Source of the DNA: Margaritispora aquatica
Taxonomy: Eukaryota > Ascomycota > Leotiomycetes > Helotiales > Discinellaceae
Reading direction: 5' to 3'
Length of the DNA: 64,000 bases
Assembly: GCA_007644065.1 (NCBI GenBank)
Contig: VJWN01000018.1
Coordinates: forward strand, 744,001 to 808,000
Shown piece by piece: positions 19,588 to 31,918 of the stretch. The notes under the pieces were generated by a model. That model saw only the letters and a list, made by a program, of their open reading frames with translations, was not told the origin of the DNA and did not search any database. The position numbers were made by a program, and so were the translations under genes. The stretch's first letter is position 1, and each line of letters begins with the position of its first letter.

Positions 19588-22500
19588 ATGGACGGTTATG
19601 CGCCAGGCTACATTGGCCACAACGTACCTTTCCTTGTAGTGTCAGGATTAGGGACAGATAATGAGATTGAGAAGCTGGCTACTGGAACTCGAATCTCGTC
19701 AGAAATAGCTCCCGTGGAATCTGAGGATGCCACTACATTGTTGAAGTATTTCAGAGACAGAGATGCATCCGATTTGCCCTGGAATTCTCGTGAACATACT
19801 GGACGAAACAAATTTAGTATTAAAACTATTGGCAGGGTAAATTAAATCTTCTCTGTGTTTTCTATAAATGCTGAAGGTTGATAGGATTTTGTACTGCCAC
19901 TTCGCAGCGCACAGTTACCAACATCTGCGATTCCCTCAAGCCCAATCTCCAAGCCTGTCCTACACTCAGTTTTATCACCCTTGAGCCCAGGCTCTCCTCT
20001 GTATCCAGACGGACTACTTGATTCGGCATGGGTCGAAAAGCACCAGAATCGAGTTCCGAGCGCATATATCTGCTTCTATACATTTACCTCCGATCCGACT
20101 CTCTCAACTCTACAGGACAACAAGCTTAAGACAGATATTAACAATATCAAGAGCACTATAAACCAGTCCGGGTTCAAAACACGGCTCGTGGTTGCGCTGC
20201 TTAGCGAGAAGTCTATTGTGCAGTCACCCGACGTGGAGGATCGTCTTGCTAATATACGAAAAGCTACAGGTCTTGATGCTAAAACCTCCCTTTTCTTCTT
20301 ACCCCCTCAAAGCTCTGTTGTTGAATTAAAAGCTTTCGTGGAGAGCATAATCTCCACCATATACCCGATATGCATCGAATACTACAGAGATCTAAGCAAG
20401 CACTCAAGGAGGAAGAGAAACAGAGGCATTATTCCACCACCCACAGCGCCTCCTACTTCAGGAACCTCCCAAACCTTGTCCAGTCAAGGCTGGAATGTTC
20501 GCTATGACTTCAAACTGGGTGTCTTTGCTGAGTTCCGACAGGAGATGGATGCCGCAGTTCGCTCATATGAGAGCGGATATGAGGGACTTCTTGGGACTGA
20601 TGTGCTCGAAGCTATAGCGAGTTGGAATCCTCGTTGGAATGAAGCTCGGATGCTTGCCGATATCTTTGCTATCCGAATTCTACGATGTCTCTTGTGGAAT
20701 GGCAACTCAACAGCTGCAGTTCGGCGGTGGTCACTACATCGGGAAAGAATTCGAGACTTTGTGGATAGGCGGGGCAAGGGATCATTGACTTATGGGTGGG
20801 AGGCCTGGGAAGCTAGGTGGACTACTGTGATGGCTGAGATGATCAAGAAGGCCTCCATTACAGAGCTTAAAGGCTCTTCAATTTACCTGTTAGCCGAGAA
20901 ATCTTTGGTTACAGGCGAACGAATGCAGCCCTGGGAATATTTACACCACCCTGGATATTGGTACCGTGCTGCGGCAAAGCATCAAATGGCTCGCAGGGTT
21001 TTTGCCAAAGATATCCCCGTGGAGGCCAGGTCGCCACCTAGTGTTTCTTCAGCATCTCAGCCTTTAAATAAGGCGTTCACTTATGACACGTATATGTGTC
21101 CAGAGCCGCACGAGGAAAGTCCTCTACCAGGACACACGGGGGTTGACCATTCTCAACTCATTCTTGAAAGTCTGGGTAGTGCGATTACCGAATATGAAAA
21201 AAGAAAACAGTTTAGACAAGCCCAAGAGCTCCAGCTCATATCTGCAAACGAAAGCATGAGTAAGGAAGCTTGGAGTGATGCCGTCAAAGTTCTTCGACAG
21301 CTCTGGCAGAAAATGTCATTTCGAAAAGAAGGTTGGTGGGATGCCGCTGAAGAAGTTTGCTGGCTTCTTAGGCAAGCTGCTACACGTGCTGGAGATGCAG
21401 GGTATGTTGCAACCATCTCTTGTCGTTTTGCTCCTGGAGCTGGAGCTGTAGCACATTCAAGATCTATTCACAAGTGTAGCAAGTGACTTGGGCACTTGGT
21501 GCTCTGCTTTGTTACATAAACTGACTTGCTCATAGCACACTACTTGCAGTTGACTGGGAATTGATGAATGGATGTAAGTTGAAACTAATACAAACCATCA
21601 TAAACGGCAGCTGACTGTTTTAGGTTTCACTCATTATCCCAAGTGGCATTATGATTTATCTAAATCGCTCAATGGCATCGACGATGTTCAAAATAAGCCA
21701 GCTGTTGTCCTGAATGATCAGCAAATTCACTCTTTTCTCACTGCAACATACACATTTGAGTTTGCAGAAGGCAAAGTTGGAGAACTTTGCCCGTCTCAAC
21801 TTGCAGTCGTTTCATCGGCTAGATCTGCTGCCGTACCAATAACAATGTCCGAGATTCATATTGCCTTTGACGGCAGCATGAAATCAATTGTTCTAAAGCA
21901 CCTTGATGACAGCTCCCCCAGTATTTCGGGTCCAAGTGGGGTGTCATTTCAGCAAGTAGACTTGCGTGAAGTGACTGAAAATGCTCGACCAAGTCTCGTC
22001 GGAAAGGCTAGTCTGATCTTTCAACCCGGCCAAACCAGTGTGTTTGACTTTGGCAGTCTACTTAGGGAAGCAGGAGAGGCATCTGCAGTATCTGCCACAT
22101 TCAATGTAGCCTCTGATATGTTTGATTTTGAATATGTCCACACTTTTGGGGGGAAAAGCTCTCCGGATATCTGGTGGGGAGCAAAGGCCATGAAAAAGAG
22201 AATCGTTCGCGATAGTCCTTACTCAATCAGAATTCTTCCTAAACCACCAAAAGTCGAGCTGAAATTCGTCAATCTTGTGGACCAGTATTACACCAACGAA
22301 GAAATAACACTGCAGTTAGAGGTCACCAACGGAGAGGATGTGGATTCAATTATCAATCTTGATGTTCACCTGCTCGGAGAAGAAAGTCCAGCTGTTGTCA
22401 TACAAATTGATTCTCCATCGACTACATTTGGAGCCGACCAACAGAAAGATACGGCAAATTTGACTTCATTGGGTAAAATAACAGCAGGAGCGTCGACAGT

Positions 22501-23446
22501 TGTCAAGGTCATTATCTCGCCGTCAAACATCCCGTTAGTGTGCGACTTAGTGACAAAGGCAACATACAGTCTTGTTTCTGATTTGGAGACACCCGTGTAC
22601 AAATCCGTTTCTAAGCAGATAGAACTTACAAACCCATTCGAGGCAAACTACGACTTCTCACCTCGAGTACACCCAGACCCTTGGCCTACCCTTTTCACCC
22701 ATGTTGAAGGAGACAGTGATTTAGATGAGCAAGAAATTATCCCTCAAGGCCTGGCTCAAAAGTGGTGTCTTGCCGCAAGGTTTGCTTCCTTTGCCACTGA
22801 GGATTTGATAGTGGAGGATGTGGGAGTGGAGGTACTAGGTGTATTAGGTGGCATTCAGTGTCACACCAAAAAGCTCACTGTGCTTCCAGCAAGTGGACTA
22901 CGAGTAGCACCAAAGAGCATAGAAGAGGCACTGTTTGACACATTCACGCAGAAAATCTCTCTAGATGATCGAGGTACGGCAACCCTTGATGTGGCTCTCA
23001 AAATACAATGGCATCGTGATTTTGAAGGTGCACCTGTTAATACAACTGTATTGGCTGTGCCTCGTCTTCTCGTTTCAAGCAGCGAGCCTCGCGTCCTGGC
23101 TGCTGTGTCGTACTCTACCAAGATCCCTTCGATGATCCACTTCGACGTCACAATTGAAAATCCATCAAATCACTTCTTGACTTTTGGAGTCAGCATGGAG
23201 CCAAGCGAGAAATTTGCTTTCTCAGGCGTCAAGCAATCTACCCTACAGTTAGTGCCATTGTCAAGGAGGACAGTCAGATTTCGGCTACTGCCGAGTGTCA
23301 GGGGAGAATGGATTGGGCCGATTCAGTGTGTGATTAGGGATAGGTACTTCCAGAAGGTGCTGAAGGTTGCACCGACAGAGGGAATGAAGCTGGATAAGGA
23401 AGGAATACTTATTTGGTCCCCAATCCCACCAGAGGAAGATGCCTGA
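19588..23446 (+). CDS. TRAPPC11: TRAPP complex subunit 11 (foie gras / Gryzun protein)
   Basis: Four exons (19588-19836, 19885-21401, 21536-21573, 21624-23446) give 1208 aa. Residues about 90-290 contain the N-terminal region (LSPLSPGSPLYPDGL.D..W..KHQ.RVPSA); about 290-600 match the foie-gras-1 domain, including RYDFKLGVFAEFRQE, WEYLHHPGYWYR and REGWWDAAEEV-like text; the C-terminal half has the beta-sandwich-rich Gryzun region (PPKVELKFVNLVDQYYTNEEITL, VLAAVSYSTKIPSMIHFDVTIENPSNHFLTF). TRAPPC11 is part of TRAPPIII-type complexes in ER-Golgi traffic and autophagy. Exon 3 has only 38 nt and joins ..DAGTLLAVDWELMNGC. The 134-nt second intron is the longest in this gene. Confidence 0.88.
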
Positions 23447-23598
23447 GGTAAAGAACTAGGCCGGCTTGATACAAGATACATAGATTTAGGAAAGGGCTGT
23501 AGAACATAGCTTCATATTCAATTTGAATGGTAACATACGATATCTTAATGCCTCGCTTTATCTCGTGATTTCTCGCTCAATCTACCTATGTGACTGGT

Positions 23599-25084
23599 TT
23601 ACAGTTTGGTGTTCTTCTTTGGGGATCTTGGTGGCCCTCCAACCCTTGCCTTCCACTCCTCCGATAAGGTAGATTTGGCTAGCAGACTTTGCTTTACCCA
23701 CTCTACATATGCTTTCCTCTCAGCCTCAAATATCTTCACCTCTCTGCCTAGCCAATTTGCAGCAGCTTCCGCGCACAGCTCACTAGCTTCCATAGCAACC
23801 AAGTGACCCACGCCTGCTAGGACAACTTGCTGCACCCTACCAGCGGCTGCACCACCACTGCCCCCAGTTCCCGTACCTGTGACTTCCATCTTCTTTTTCC
23901 TGTCGTTGGGCTGGGACATAGGACTCTCAGCTCCGAAGATATATAGAGCACTTGGCCGCAACTCATGCATCCTCGCGAGTGTGTTCGGAGGTTCAGGGCG
24001 ATAGAATGGGAACTTGTTCGTCGAATCGGTCGCCATGTCTGGTATCAAGTCTCGTTTGAAAATGCTCTTCCCATCCTCGCTCATGGCCTCCCAACTGGAC
24101 CGGAGGAAAGTGAGGCATTCCTGGTGCTTGGTTGTGGTCAAGGTCACTCCGGTAGTGTCTGGATAGAGAGGTGACGGTGTGTCTCGAAGACCGTATTGAA
24201 TCCAGCGATCGAGAACACGCGGGTTCCAAGATTGATAAAATTTCTGTTTCTTGAACGCAGCTGCGGCTTCTTCCCGGGATGGCCAGAAATCTCGTCGAAA
24301 TGCAGACGCTCGAGCTGGGCTTGGCCCATTAGGGGCGGTCGCGTGGGTTTGAATCACACTTTACTATGTTAGTGTACCTCATGACAAGGCATAGCAGAAT
24401 CGAAAACTGTGGCGAGAAGAAATTGCCACAGCATCTGGGACTCTGGTACAAGAATGCAAAAGTGCGGGCGGGGGAATTGAAGAACTTACGGATCTAAGAG
24501 CACGACAGTGGACAGAAGCCTAGGGTGCATGAAAGATAAATTGCAGAGCATATTGCCACCAAGTGAGTGTCCCATACCCACAAGAGGCATAGGCATATCC
24601 TTACGGAAATGATTGATCATATGGAGAAGATCGCGGGCGTGGTCATTCCATGATGCTAAAGTTGGTTAGAAAGTGGAATCAAATGAGAAGCATGTCTCGA
24701 CTTACGATCATTTCCTAACAATTGCTCGTTCAATACGCCACTTGCCCCCTCTTGTGCTATGTCTGATATCCAGATACTGCGTATCCGAAAGCCATGTTTC
24801 TTGGATTGGGCATGTAAATCCTCGTATAATGGCTCATACAATTCCTGAAAGTTTTAGGCTTTGCTCCCAACTCAAGGGCTGGAACTGACCTTGGGGAATC
24901 CGTTTGCATGAGCTCCAATAATGGTCAGATCTCCTTCCCGTGGATGCGGATTGTCTAACGGAATGTATTGTTTGATCGCGAGATGCAGAATATCTTCCTG
25001 AGATGTCGAAGTAGCTCGCGCATATTCTCGAATATGTTGACACTCTAACCTATGTTCCTTGATGAGAAAAACGGCAGATGACAT
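23599..25084 (-). CDS. Alpha/beta hydrolase, peroxisomal LPX1-like lipase/esterase family
   Basis: Four exons (25084-24890, 24844-24706, 24655-24490, 24358-23599) give 419 aa. The nucleophile elbow is GHSLGG (about residue 143), an oxyanion-like AHANGFPK lies at residues 59-65, and the late histidine is in GVGHLVAMEA (about residue 351). This matches a fungal family annotated as LPX1-like or toxin-biosynthesis hydrolases; Lpx1 is a peroxisomal triacylglycerol lipase. The C-terminus NTKL is only a weak match to a PTS1 signal. A Gly/Ala/Thr-rich insertion (TGTGTGGSGGAAAGR) precedes the histidine. The frame is open above the chosen ATG but has no earlier ATG. Substrate is unknown. Confidence 0.8.
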
Positions 25085-25872
25085 TTTGAGATGAGAGCGC
25101 AAGCTTCTAAGCTCGTAGAGACCATGCAAATTGTACTTTGACCGATATGTGAAATGGTGTAGTCGGTACACCGAGGTTGTAACAACTCAGGATGACAAGA
25201 TAACCGGTCGATGATCAGTTTGGTGATGTGAATTGTGAAACTCAATTATCTCTGGAGGAGATATGGCGGCTTAAAATGAATGCCTCGTTCCGAAGAATAC
25301 TATTCGACGAGAAGATACATATGGATGAACTGATCAAAGAAAGTAGAGAAGACTTTGGAGCAGACACGGAAAGTGAGTTCACGGCTAGAAAAGAATGCCG
25401 AGGCTACTTACCGTGGATTGAATTGGCCTTACCTTTTATTCTCAGAGTACTTTGTGAGAAAGAAATGAAAGCCCTCACTAAAAGCATGCGAGATCTTGCA
25501 AAGATGACTTGTTAGGTTATATTCTTCAGGCAAGAAGCAAAGGTTTTACAAGATAAAGATATCTTAAGGTAGATAAAGCGAAAGTGAGGTGAGATCCATG
25601 AACTATATCACATGACCGTTCCCTAGTCTGTCGCGTCGCGCCAAAAGATCAGCGCGTCCGATGACATACCCTAGGTAGAAGGCTACCATAACATACCAAC
25701 CTATGTAGCAGTACCAACCTTTCGTATACAAAGACAGGGTAGATTTGACCATCGCTCACCACTGTTCTCTTTTTGCTGGCTCCAATGCTCCTAGTCCATT
25801 GCCTAGGAACTAAAGCAGATAGCAGGCAGTAGATCCCACATACTCCGTTTATTTTCATTCGAATTTCCCACC
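25085..25872. promoter_or_regulatory. Divergent spacer between the hydrolase and BRC1
   Basis: 788 bp between start codons. A plus-strand open frame at 25276-25515 (79 codons from its first ATG, 95 if read from an upstream GTG) is hydrophilic with one LPFILRVL stretch; no family recognised, so it is not called as a gene. BRC1's promoter must lie in the right half. Confidence 0.35.
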
Positions 25873-28557
25873 ATGGCTCAAGAAGTTGATAAACCTATCT
25901 TCAAAGATAGCACCTTTGCTATTATTATTAGCAGAGACCTACCTCGAATACAAGCCGAAGACGTAGGTTCTGCACGATCGCATTTTTTGACATCTCTAGT
26001 TCTGTTCTAACTTTTCGCATAGCTGGAGTCAAACCTGATAAAGCATGGGGGGAAATGCGAGCCTCTAGGGGCACCTTTGGATCTTTGCAAAGTGACGCAT
26101 ATAATTTCTGCGACTATCGATTTTCCCGAGTACCAAAAAGCGCGACTACAGATGATATCTATTGTTGTTCCAAACTGGGTTATGGTTTCGCTGGTCAAGA
26201 ACAAGGACGCCCAAGTCCGACCATTTACGCCAGATCCAAATCTGTTCTTCTCGAATGTAACGATTTCCTGCGGTGATATTCCCCAAGGAGATCAGGATGC
26301 GATCATTGGGGCGGTGCTCGCCATGGGTGGTATGGAAAGTAGTACTTTGACCAAGTTGACAACACATATTTGCGCCTTGACTATGGACCATCCCAAGTGT
26401 GTCGCAGCGAGAGAAAAGAACCTCAAGTGCAAGATCGTTTTGCCTCATTGGTGCGTCGATCTCAGCGACATATTCCTTGCAATTGTTAACCATATCTAGG
26501 TTTGACGATTGCCTCAAGCTAGGGAAGCGTATCAGTGAGACGCCGTATTTGTTGCCTGATCCGGAAATACTTCGAGCAAAGCCCACAGATGGAGTTCCAA
26601 TTACAACAAGTGAGAATATACAAGGTGCAATCAATCCACACCCAGAAAAGCTCCCAGTCCCAACAGATACACCCATGCGCCGGTTGAGTGTGTTTAAGGA
26701 CAAGACTGTCATGCTCTGTAAGGACCTGGAAATAAGCCCACATTTACGAAAAGTTCTCGAAGATCTAGTCGAAGGGGGTGGTGGCGCCATTGCTGAGACT
26801 GTACATGATGCCAATATGTTTGTCTGCCGATGGCGGGAAGGAAGAGATTATGTTTTCGCCTCACGCGCACAGATTGATGTGGGCAATCTTTCCTGGCTCT
26901 ATTATATGGTCACTTATAACGAATGGACTTCGCCTCTCAGGAGATTATTACACTACCCTTTACCACGTGGCGGCCTTCCCGGATTCAAGGGACTCAAGAT
27001 CACCCTTTCCAACTATGCTGGAGAGACTCGGATATACCTCGAGAATATCATCACCTCCTCCGGTGCTGAATTCACAAAGAGCATGAAGCAGGATAATACC
27101 CATTTAGTGACTGCCCGCGACGCAAGCGAGAAATGCAATGCTGCCAAGGAATGGTCAATCGAGATGGTTAACCATCTTTGGCTTGAAGAAAGCTATGCTC
27201 GCTGCGAAGCTCAAAGATTAAGTGATCCCCGATATACACATTTCCCTCCAAGAACCAATTTAAGCGAGATAATTGGGAAAACCTCGTTTGATCCTCAACA
27301 TCTCGAGGATATTTATTTCCCGAAAGACCCCACTCCAAGTCCTGATGACCCAAAGGTTCCGAGGAAACCAATGCACGAGAAGGATCGCAATGCGCATGGA
27401 TCCAAAAAGTCAAAAGGTGATATTGTTATGGGCGGTACAGAAGAGGCTACCGAAGCAAAGGTGACGCCACGAGCTAGCAGGCCAAAACCTAGGTCAAGTC
27501 TTGCTCAAGCATCTACACCCAGTTCCAATCGTCGCATTAGCGCGGGCAAAGAAAATGATACTCCACTGTCGACAGGAAGTCGAAGTGCAAAATCAAAAGC
27601 TGCCTCTCGGATCAGTGGTCTAGCGCCTGATATCGCACTTTATGAGAAGGAGAAGAAGCGCAAAGGCTCTGTATGGGGTGGTGAAAGAGCAGCAAATCGA
27701 ATTGACAGGGACGGGTCTGGAGAGCGTAGTATGAGTCCTGCAGCGGCAAAGGCAAACAAAGCCCAAGATGTGGACTCGTCTGACGAAGAAGTCAAAACAA
27801 CCAAGCGCCATAAGACATCTCATCCAGAAGTTATAATGCGCTTACTCGTTACCGGCTACAAAGGATGGGTCGAAGCCCCCAATAAGGAGGATTCAGATAA
27901 GGTGAGTTCAAACAAAAGGTTGCTGGGTGGTGTCGCTAACAATCACGAAAGAAAAAATTACGAGATCTTGGAATCTTGGTCATTCAAGAACCACTACATT
28001 GTTCACATCTTGCGGCTCCATGTATGGTCAGAACCAAGAAATTCCTATGTGCACTTGCAAGTGGACCTACCGTCCTGTCCACCGACTTCATTGATACGTG
28101 TGTAAAGAAGAAGGAATTTCAAGAACCAGAGGAGTTTCTACTCAAGGACACAGCTGCAGAAAAGAAATTCAAATTAAAGTTGAAGGATGTTGTAACTCGA
28201 GCGAAAGCAAACAAACGTCGTCTGTTACAAGGTGTCCTACTTTACTGCACAGAATCTATCAAAAATGGCTGGGAAACGTACAGGGATATCGTCGCAGCAA
28301 ATGGAGGTCAACTACATCTTTTCAAGTCCAAACCCATGATCAAAAAAATCAGACCGGAAGACGATGATGGACCTGCAGAGCCGATATATCTCATTACTGG
28401 CGATACAGCAGATGAGCGGAAACATTGGGCCAAATTCGCGGAGTACTCCAAAGCTGGAAACATGATTCCAAAGATAGTTACTACGGACTGGATCCTGGAT
28501 GTTGCGATGTCACAACAGATGAAATCGTCAGATTCGTACTTGATGAAGGATCAGTAG
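25873..28557 (+). CDS. BRC1: Multi-BRCT genome-maintenance protein (Brc1/Rtt107 family)
   Basis: Four exons (25873-25962, 26023-26450, 26500-27901, 27952-28557) give 841 aa. Four BRCT repeats occupy about residues 8-420, visible from LIKHGGK..PLGAP..THIIS, VVPNWVMVSL, KIVLPHWFDDCLKLGKRI and the later hydrophobic/Trp signatures (VNHLWLEESY). A Ser/Arg/Lys-rich linker with SRPKPRSSLAQ and DSSDEE follows, and a C-terminal BRCT pair spans about 620-841 (LLVTGYKGW, ALASGPTVLSTDFIDTC, VTTDWILDVAM). In yeasts Rtt107/Brc1 binds phosphorylated H2A through the last BRCT pair and scaffolds Smc5/6 and repair nucleases at damaged forks. Symbol follows S. pombe. Confidence 0.88.
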
Positions 28558-30141
28558 ATACGTGTAGGATATGTAAAGGTATGATGACACGGTGTTGTGG
28601 TTTTGGGTTGTCTTGTCGCGGCTTGCGAGGATGATTGGACGCATGATGTATCCCATATACCCACGTATTTGAATTATAAGCCTTCATGTACAAGCCTTCG
28701 ATCATTGGCGAAGAGTTTTCACGTCCTATCTACTGTATCATCTCAAAAGTGAGGATCATTCATGTTTAGCAGGCCTTTGCGCACTCAGTGGCCTTGTTGG
28801 CCATCAGCCTCTTCGATAACTCATGGTCGTTCGAAACCACCATACTGCCAATTTGGTTGATTAGCTACCTCGTATTGTCTTCTCTCAAAATGAAATCAAT
28901 CCATACCAAGTGCAAACACTTTATCGTAGTAACGTAGTGTATTGTGAAAATCTCTTCTGAGGAAGTATAGAAGTCTTCTAGACATAGACTATAAGGCTGT
29001 AGGGAGCGTGGTTTATTTGATTTCGCGTTTTTGTGGGGCCTCGCTTGCGGCAAATCCTCTCCTGACAAAGTATACAAAAGGCAGTCCAAAAAGAATCTAC
29101 AAAAATAAATCACCATACGAACAAGTAGACAAAACATTTAGTCTGCCTACTCCCGAAGAAGAGACAGACCTCAACGCCCAATTAGTGCCGAAGCAATTTG
29201 TACTACTCCACTCCATCTCCGCTGGCTCTCTCTGACTTTTTACGGTCAGTAAGAACATTAAGCCAACTAGGTGTTTTTCGATGTTAGCTTTCAGGCTTAG
29301 ATGAATTATAAATGTCAGAATCGGTTGGGCGGAGGTCATGTGGTCTTGATAGTTTGGGTAGGTTGGGGACATTGTACACATTGTGCACATTGAGCACGTT
29401 GAGCATTGGAAGATTGGAGAATCGTGAAATTCACTTTCGGATCCACTTTAGTTTTGCTTTCGGGAGCAAGTCGACGCGATTCTTATCTATAAGTCAGCCT
29501 TTGCAGCTACGTGTTACTATTCTCCCCTAGTCAATGTTGCAAGAAGAAGCAAAAACCCGAACTTGAAGACAAAAAGGTTTCAGCTAGCTGTTCAATGTTT
29601 ATATCGTGAAGATGTACCGTGGATGAAAGGATCAAGATATTCTCTCTTCTCACATTCTCCTCAGTGATTTCTTGATTTGAATCTTTGGGACCATCCATGC
29701 TTATCCTGGATATTAATGGTTTGAACTGGACATACAGATCTCAATATATTGATGCTTGCTAGGAGGCACCAGCTCCAATCAATACACATGTCAACCCTGA
29801 GTTTGACCACCCCAACCACGACCGCATAAAAAAAGCCGGCAGAGATAACAGCAATGACAGTTTACAATTAACTCTGGAGCAGGGGTCTGTAGCCTTGGTG
29901 ACTTTGCTTACGCAGAGGAAGAGAGGAGGAGGAAGCTGAGTAGTTGCTCCATGTAGCATTATTGCTGAAACACGAGTATACGATAGAGGGAGGGGATGGT
30001 GTTAGATAAATATGACGATTACAGACGATAGCAATAAAAGCTTTTGCCTCATCGAATCAATTTCCAGAACGCTGATATTCATGTACTCATTTCGTTCCTA
30101 AGAAGTTGCCCAAAATGCAATTTTGATTCCCAATGTAAAGT
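28558..30141. other. 1.6-kb convergent gene-free spacer
   Basis: Between the stop codons of BRC1 and the peroxidase. Only short frames without recognised domains. A degenerate ACATTG/GCACATTG array lies at 29369-29409 and the region 29560-30130 is AT-rich. An unannotated lncRNA or long 3' UTR is possible but nothing in the sequence proves it. Confidence 0.4.
29369..29409. repeat. Degenerate ACATTG(A/T)G-type repeat
   Basis: Four imperfect copies of a 9-11 nt unit (ACATTGTAC, ACATTGTGC, ACATTGAGC, ACGTTGAGC) in a non-coding region. Confidence 0.6.
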
Positions 30142-31095
30142 TCATCCAATGACATGAGCCAACAGACCAGTAATAGGGTCATATCCCCCAAATGCCAACT
30201 TAAGAGTATTCGTAGTGATCTCCAACCCTTCAGGCAAAGCATCCTTATTCGCTGCAATAAGCTTTATGATCATTGCGCCCAGTGAGTTGAGGTTTGTTTC
30301 TTGTGCCGTAGGTCTCCAACCCTCTTTATACGGGAGTCGCTCTTGCTCTGCTCACGAAAATTAGCTGAGTTCTCGAACAAGGAATGTGAGCAGGTGCGGA
30401 GAGTAGGGGGTACTGACCGAAGAACACTTTGACATAGCTGATTGGAGCAATACCGGTGGTTGGATCTCCCATTGTGGAGAGATATAAGGCAGTCTCACCA
30501 TAAGACAAGATGTACTGCTGTGGTGTGTAGGTGAACTTCGGATCTCTCTTCATCTCAGTGACAACCCGATTGTATCTAAGTATGGGTAGTCAGCATTACC
30601 GTACTTTTTTGACGCGTTTCCATTGATAGCAACTCACTTAGCAGCCGAAGCTACAGGAATGCTAGTCTGATCCATGCCATCGTAGTACTTCAACATCTGA
30701 TCAAAAATGCTCTGATTGAAGCTATAATTATCTCCCTGATTCAGATAGAAATCCGCCCGGCTCAGACTAGCATCATGCTCGATTGGGAAATTATGCTCAT
30801 CAATATCATTCAAGTCAAAGCTCATCGCCAGCGGATTTCCCTTGACAGCTAAGAAACCAGCCGAGCCAATCACGGTGGCGAAATCAGAACCGACGTTCAA
30901 CCCATCCTTGAGCCCTTTGACGAGGATGGGTATCGTCATACCTTTGCCGCTGTGAGGAATGAAGCCGTGGTTCGCCAGGGAGTTGAGGCCTGGGCAAGGT
31001 GAGCGTACATCCCATGGACCAGGTGGTGTCCATGTTGTTAAACTTTGAGCTGCTACGATGTTGAGCAAAAGGATACTGGCGACGAGGTACGACAT
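30142..31095 (-). CDS. Secreted heme-thiolate peroxidase (chloroperoxidase / unspecific peroxygenase family)
   Basis: Three exons (31095-30638, 30575-30418, 30347-30142) give 273 aa, the size of short-type peroxygenases. An N-terminal signal peptide is clear (MSYLVASILLLNIVAAQS). The mature N-terminus carries SPCPGLNSLANHGF, whose PCP cysteine is the expected axial heme ligand; EHDASLSR is the EHD-S motif; the FFEQERLPYKEGW segment carries the conserved late glutamate. Such enzymes use peroxide to oxygenate or halogenate organic compounds outside the cell. Upstream open frame to 31224 lacks an ATG, so the start before the signal peptide is preferred. Tandem with NOT1, with the promoter in the spacer at 31096-31918. 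Confidence 0.87.
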
Positions 31096-31918
31096 TTCGT
31101 CCCTTTGGAAGACCCAGGCACAGGCAAGCGAGGAAAGCAAAGAAGACTGATATACATTCTCACTTGAGAAGGTCCGAGGATAATGGTTTTGAATGGCATT
31201 TTGCTCTCTAGCGGGTAGCCTCACCTCGGCGATTTTGGGATGATCAACGAGGGGTCAACCAAGTGCCGCCACTAATTGAGTGTGTGTGTGTGTGTGTGTG
31301 GAACAATTTATCCTCCTTAGCACTGGCGATTCTTTCTACTCTGTTTGCGCATCGTACCCATTCTAAATCAATATCTGTGACTAGTAGCCTATGAAATAGT
31401 TTCCAGACTACAGCACATTGCAGTTCATCATAAAGAGAGGCTGAGGGTAAATCGCATTATTAGGACACCTAAGAAGAAAGCTGGAGGCAAAAATAATTCC
31501 AGGACTTAGCCCTTACGGCCACAACTCCATTTTATGTTACATATGCTGCAATGACAAGCAAAATTCATACCCACGCCATATGTTGAGCCCACCATGCCTG
31601 CAAACCATTTTGCCCTCCCATGATACACGGCAGGGACGCGACATTATCGTAAGGGATCATTAGAAGTTTATCGTGCCCTGCCAAAGCAATAAAATCCGTG
31701 AAGTCCCAGCCCCTCGCTCGCTATGCAAAGAACCAATCGTCAACGATCTCCTGACAATGAGAAAACGCCGTCTGTGATAAGGTATGTAACATGTATGAAA
31801 GATCTAGACGACCACCGATCAATGAGTTGGAAATAATGTGGGGAATTCCATGGAAGGCGAAGCTGATAGTAGAAGCCTCTTAATATTTATTTGTATCATC
31901 AAATCGCAGCGATGAGCT
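31096..31918. other. Spacer: peroxidase 5' flank and NOT1 3' flank
   Basis: 823 bp between two minus-strand genes, containing a (TG)10 microsatellite at 31281-31300, about 185 bp upstream of the peroxidase start. No coding frame supported. Confidence 0.45.
31281..31300. repeat. (TG)10 dinucleotide microsatellite
   Basis: Ten uninterrupted TG pairs in the presumptive peroxidase promoter. Confidence 0.95.

Noticed and set aside
25228..25515. Plus-strand open frame of 95 codons between the hydrolase and BRC1
   Set aside because: It opens with GTG; the first ATG (25276) leaves 79 codons, with no recognisable domain, and it lies in a divergent promoter region.
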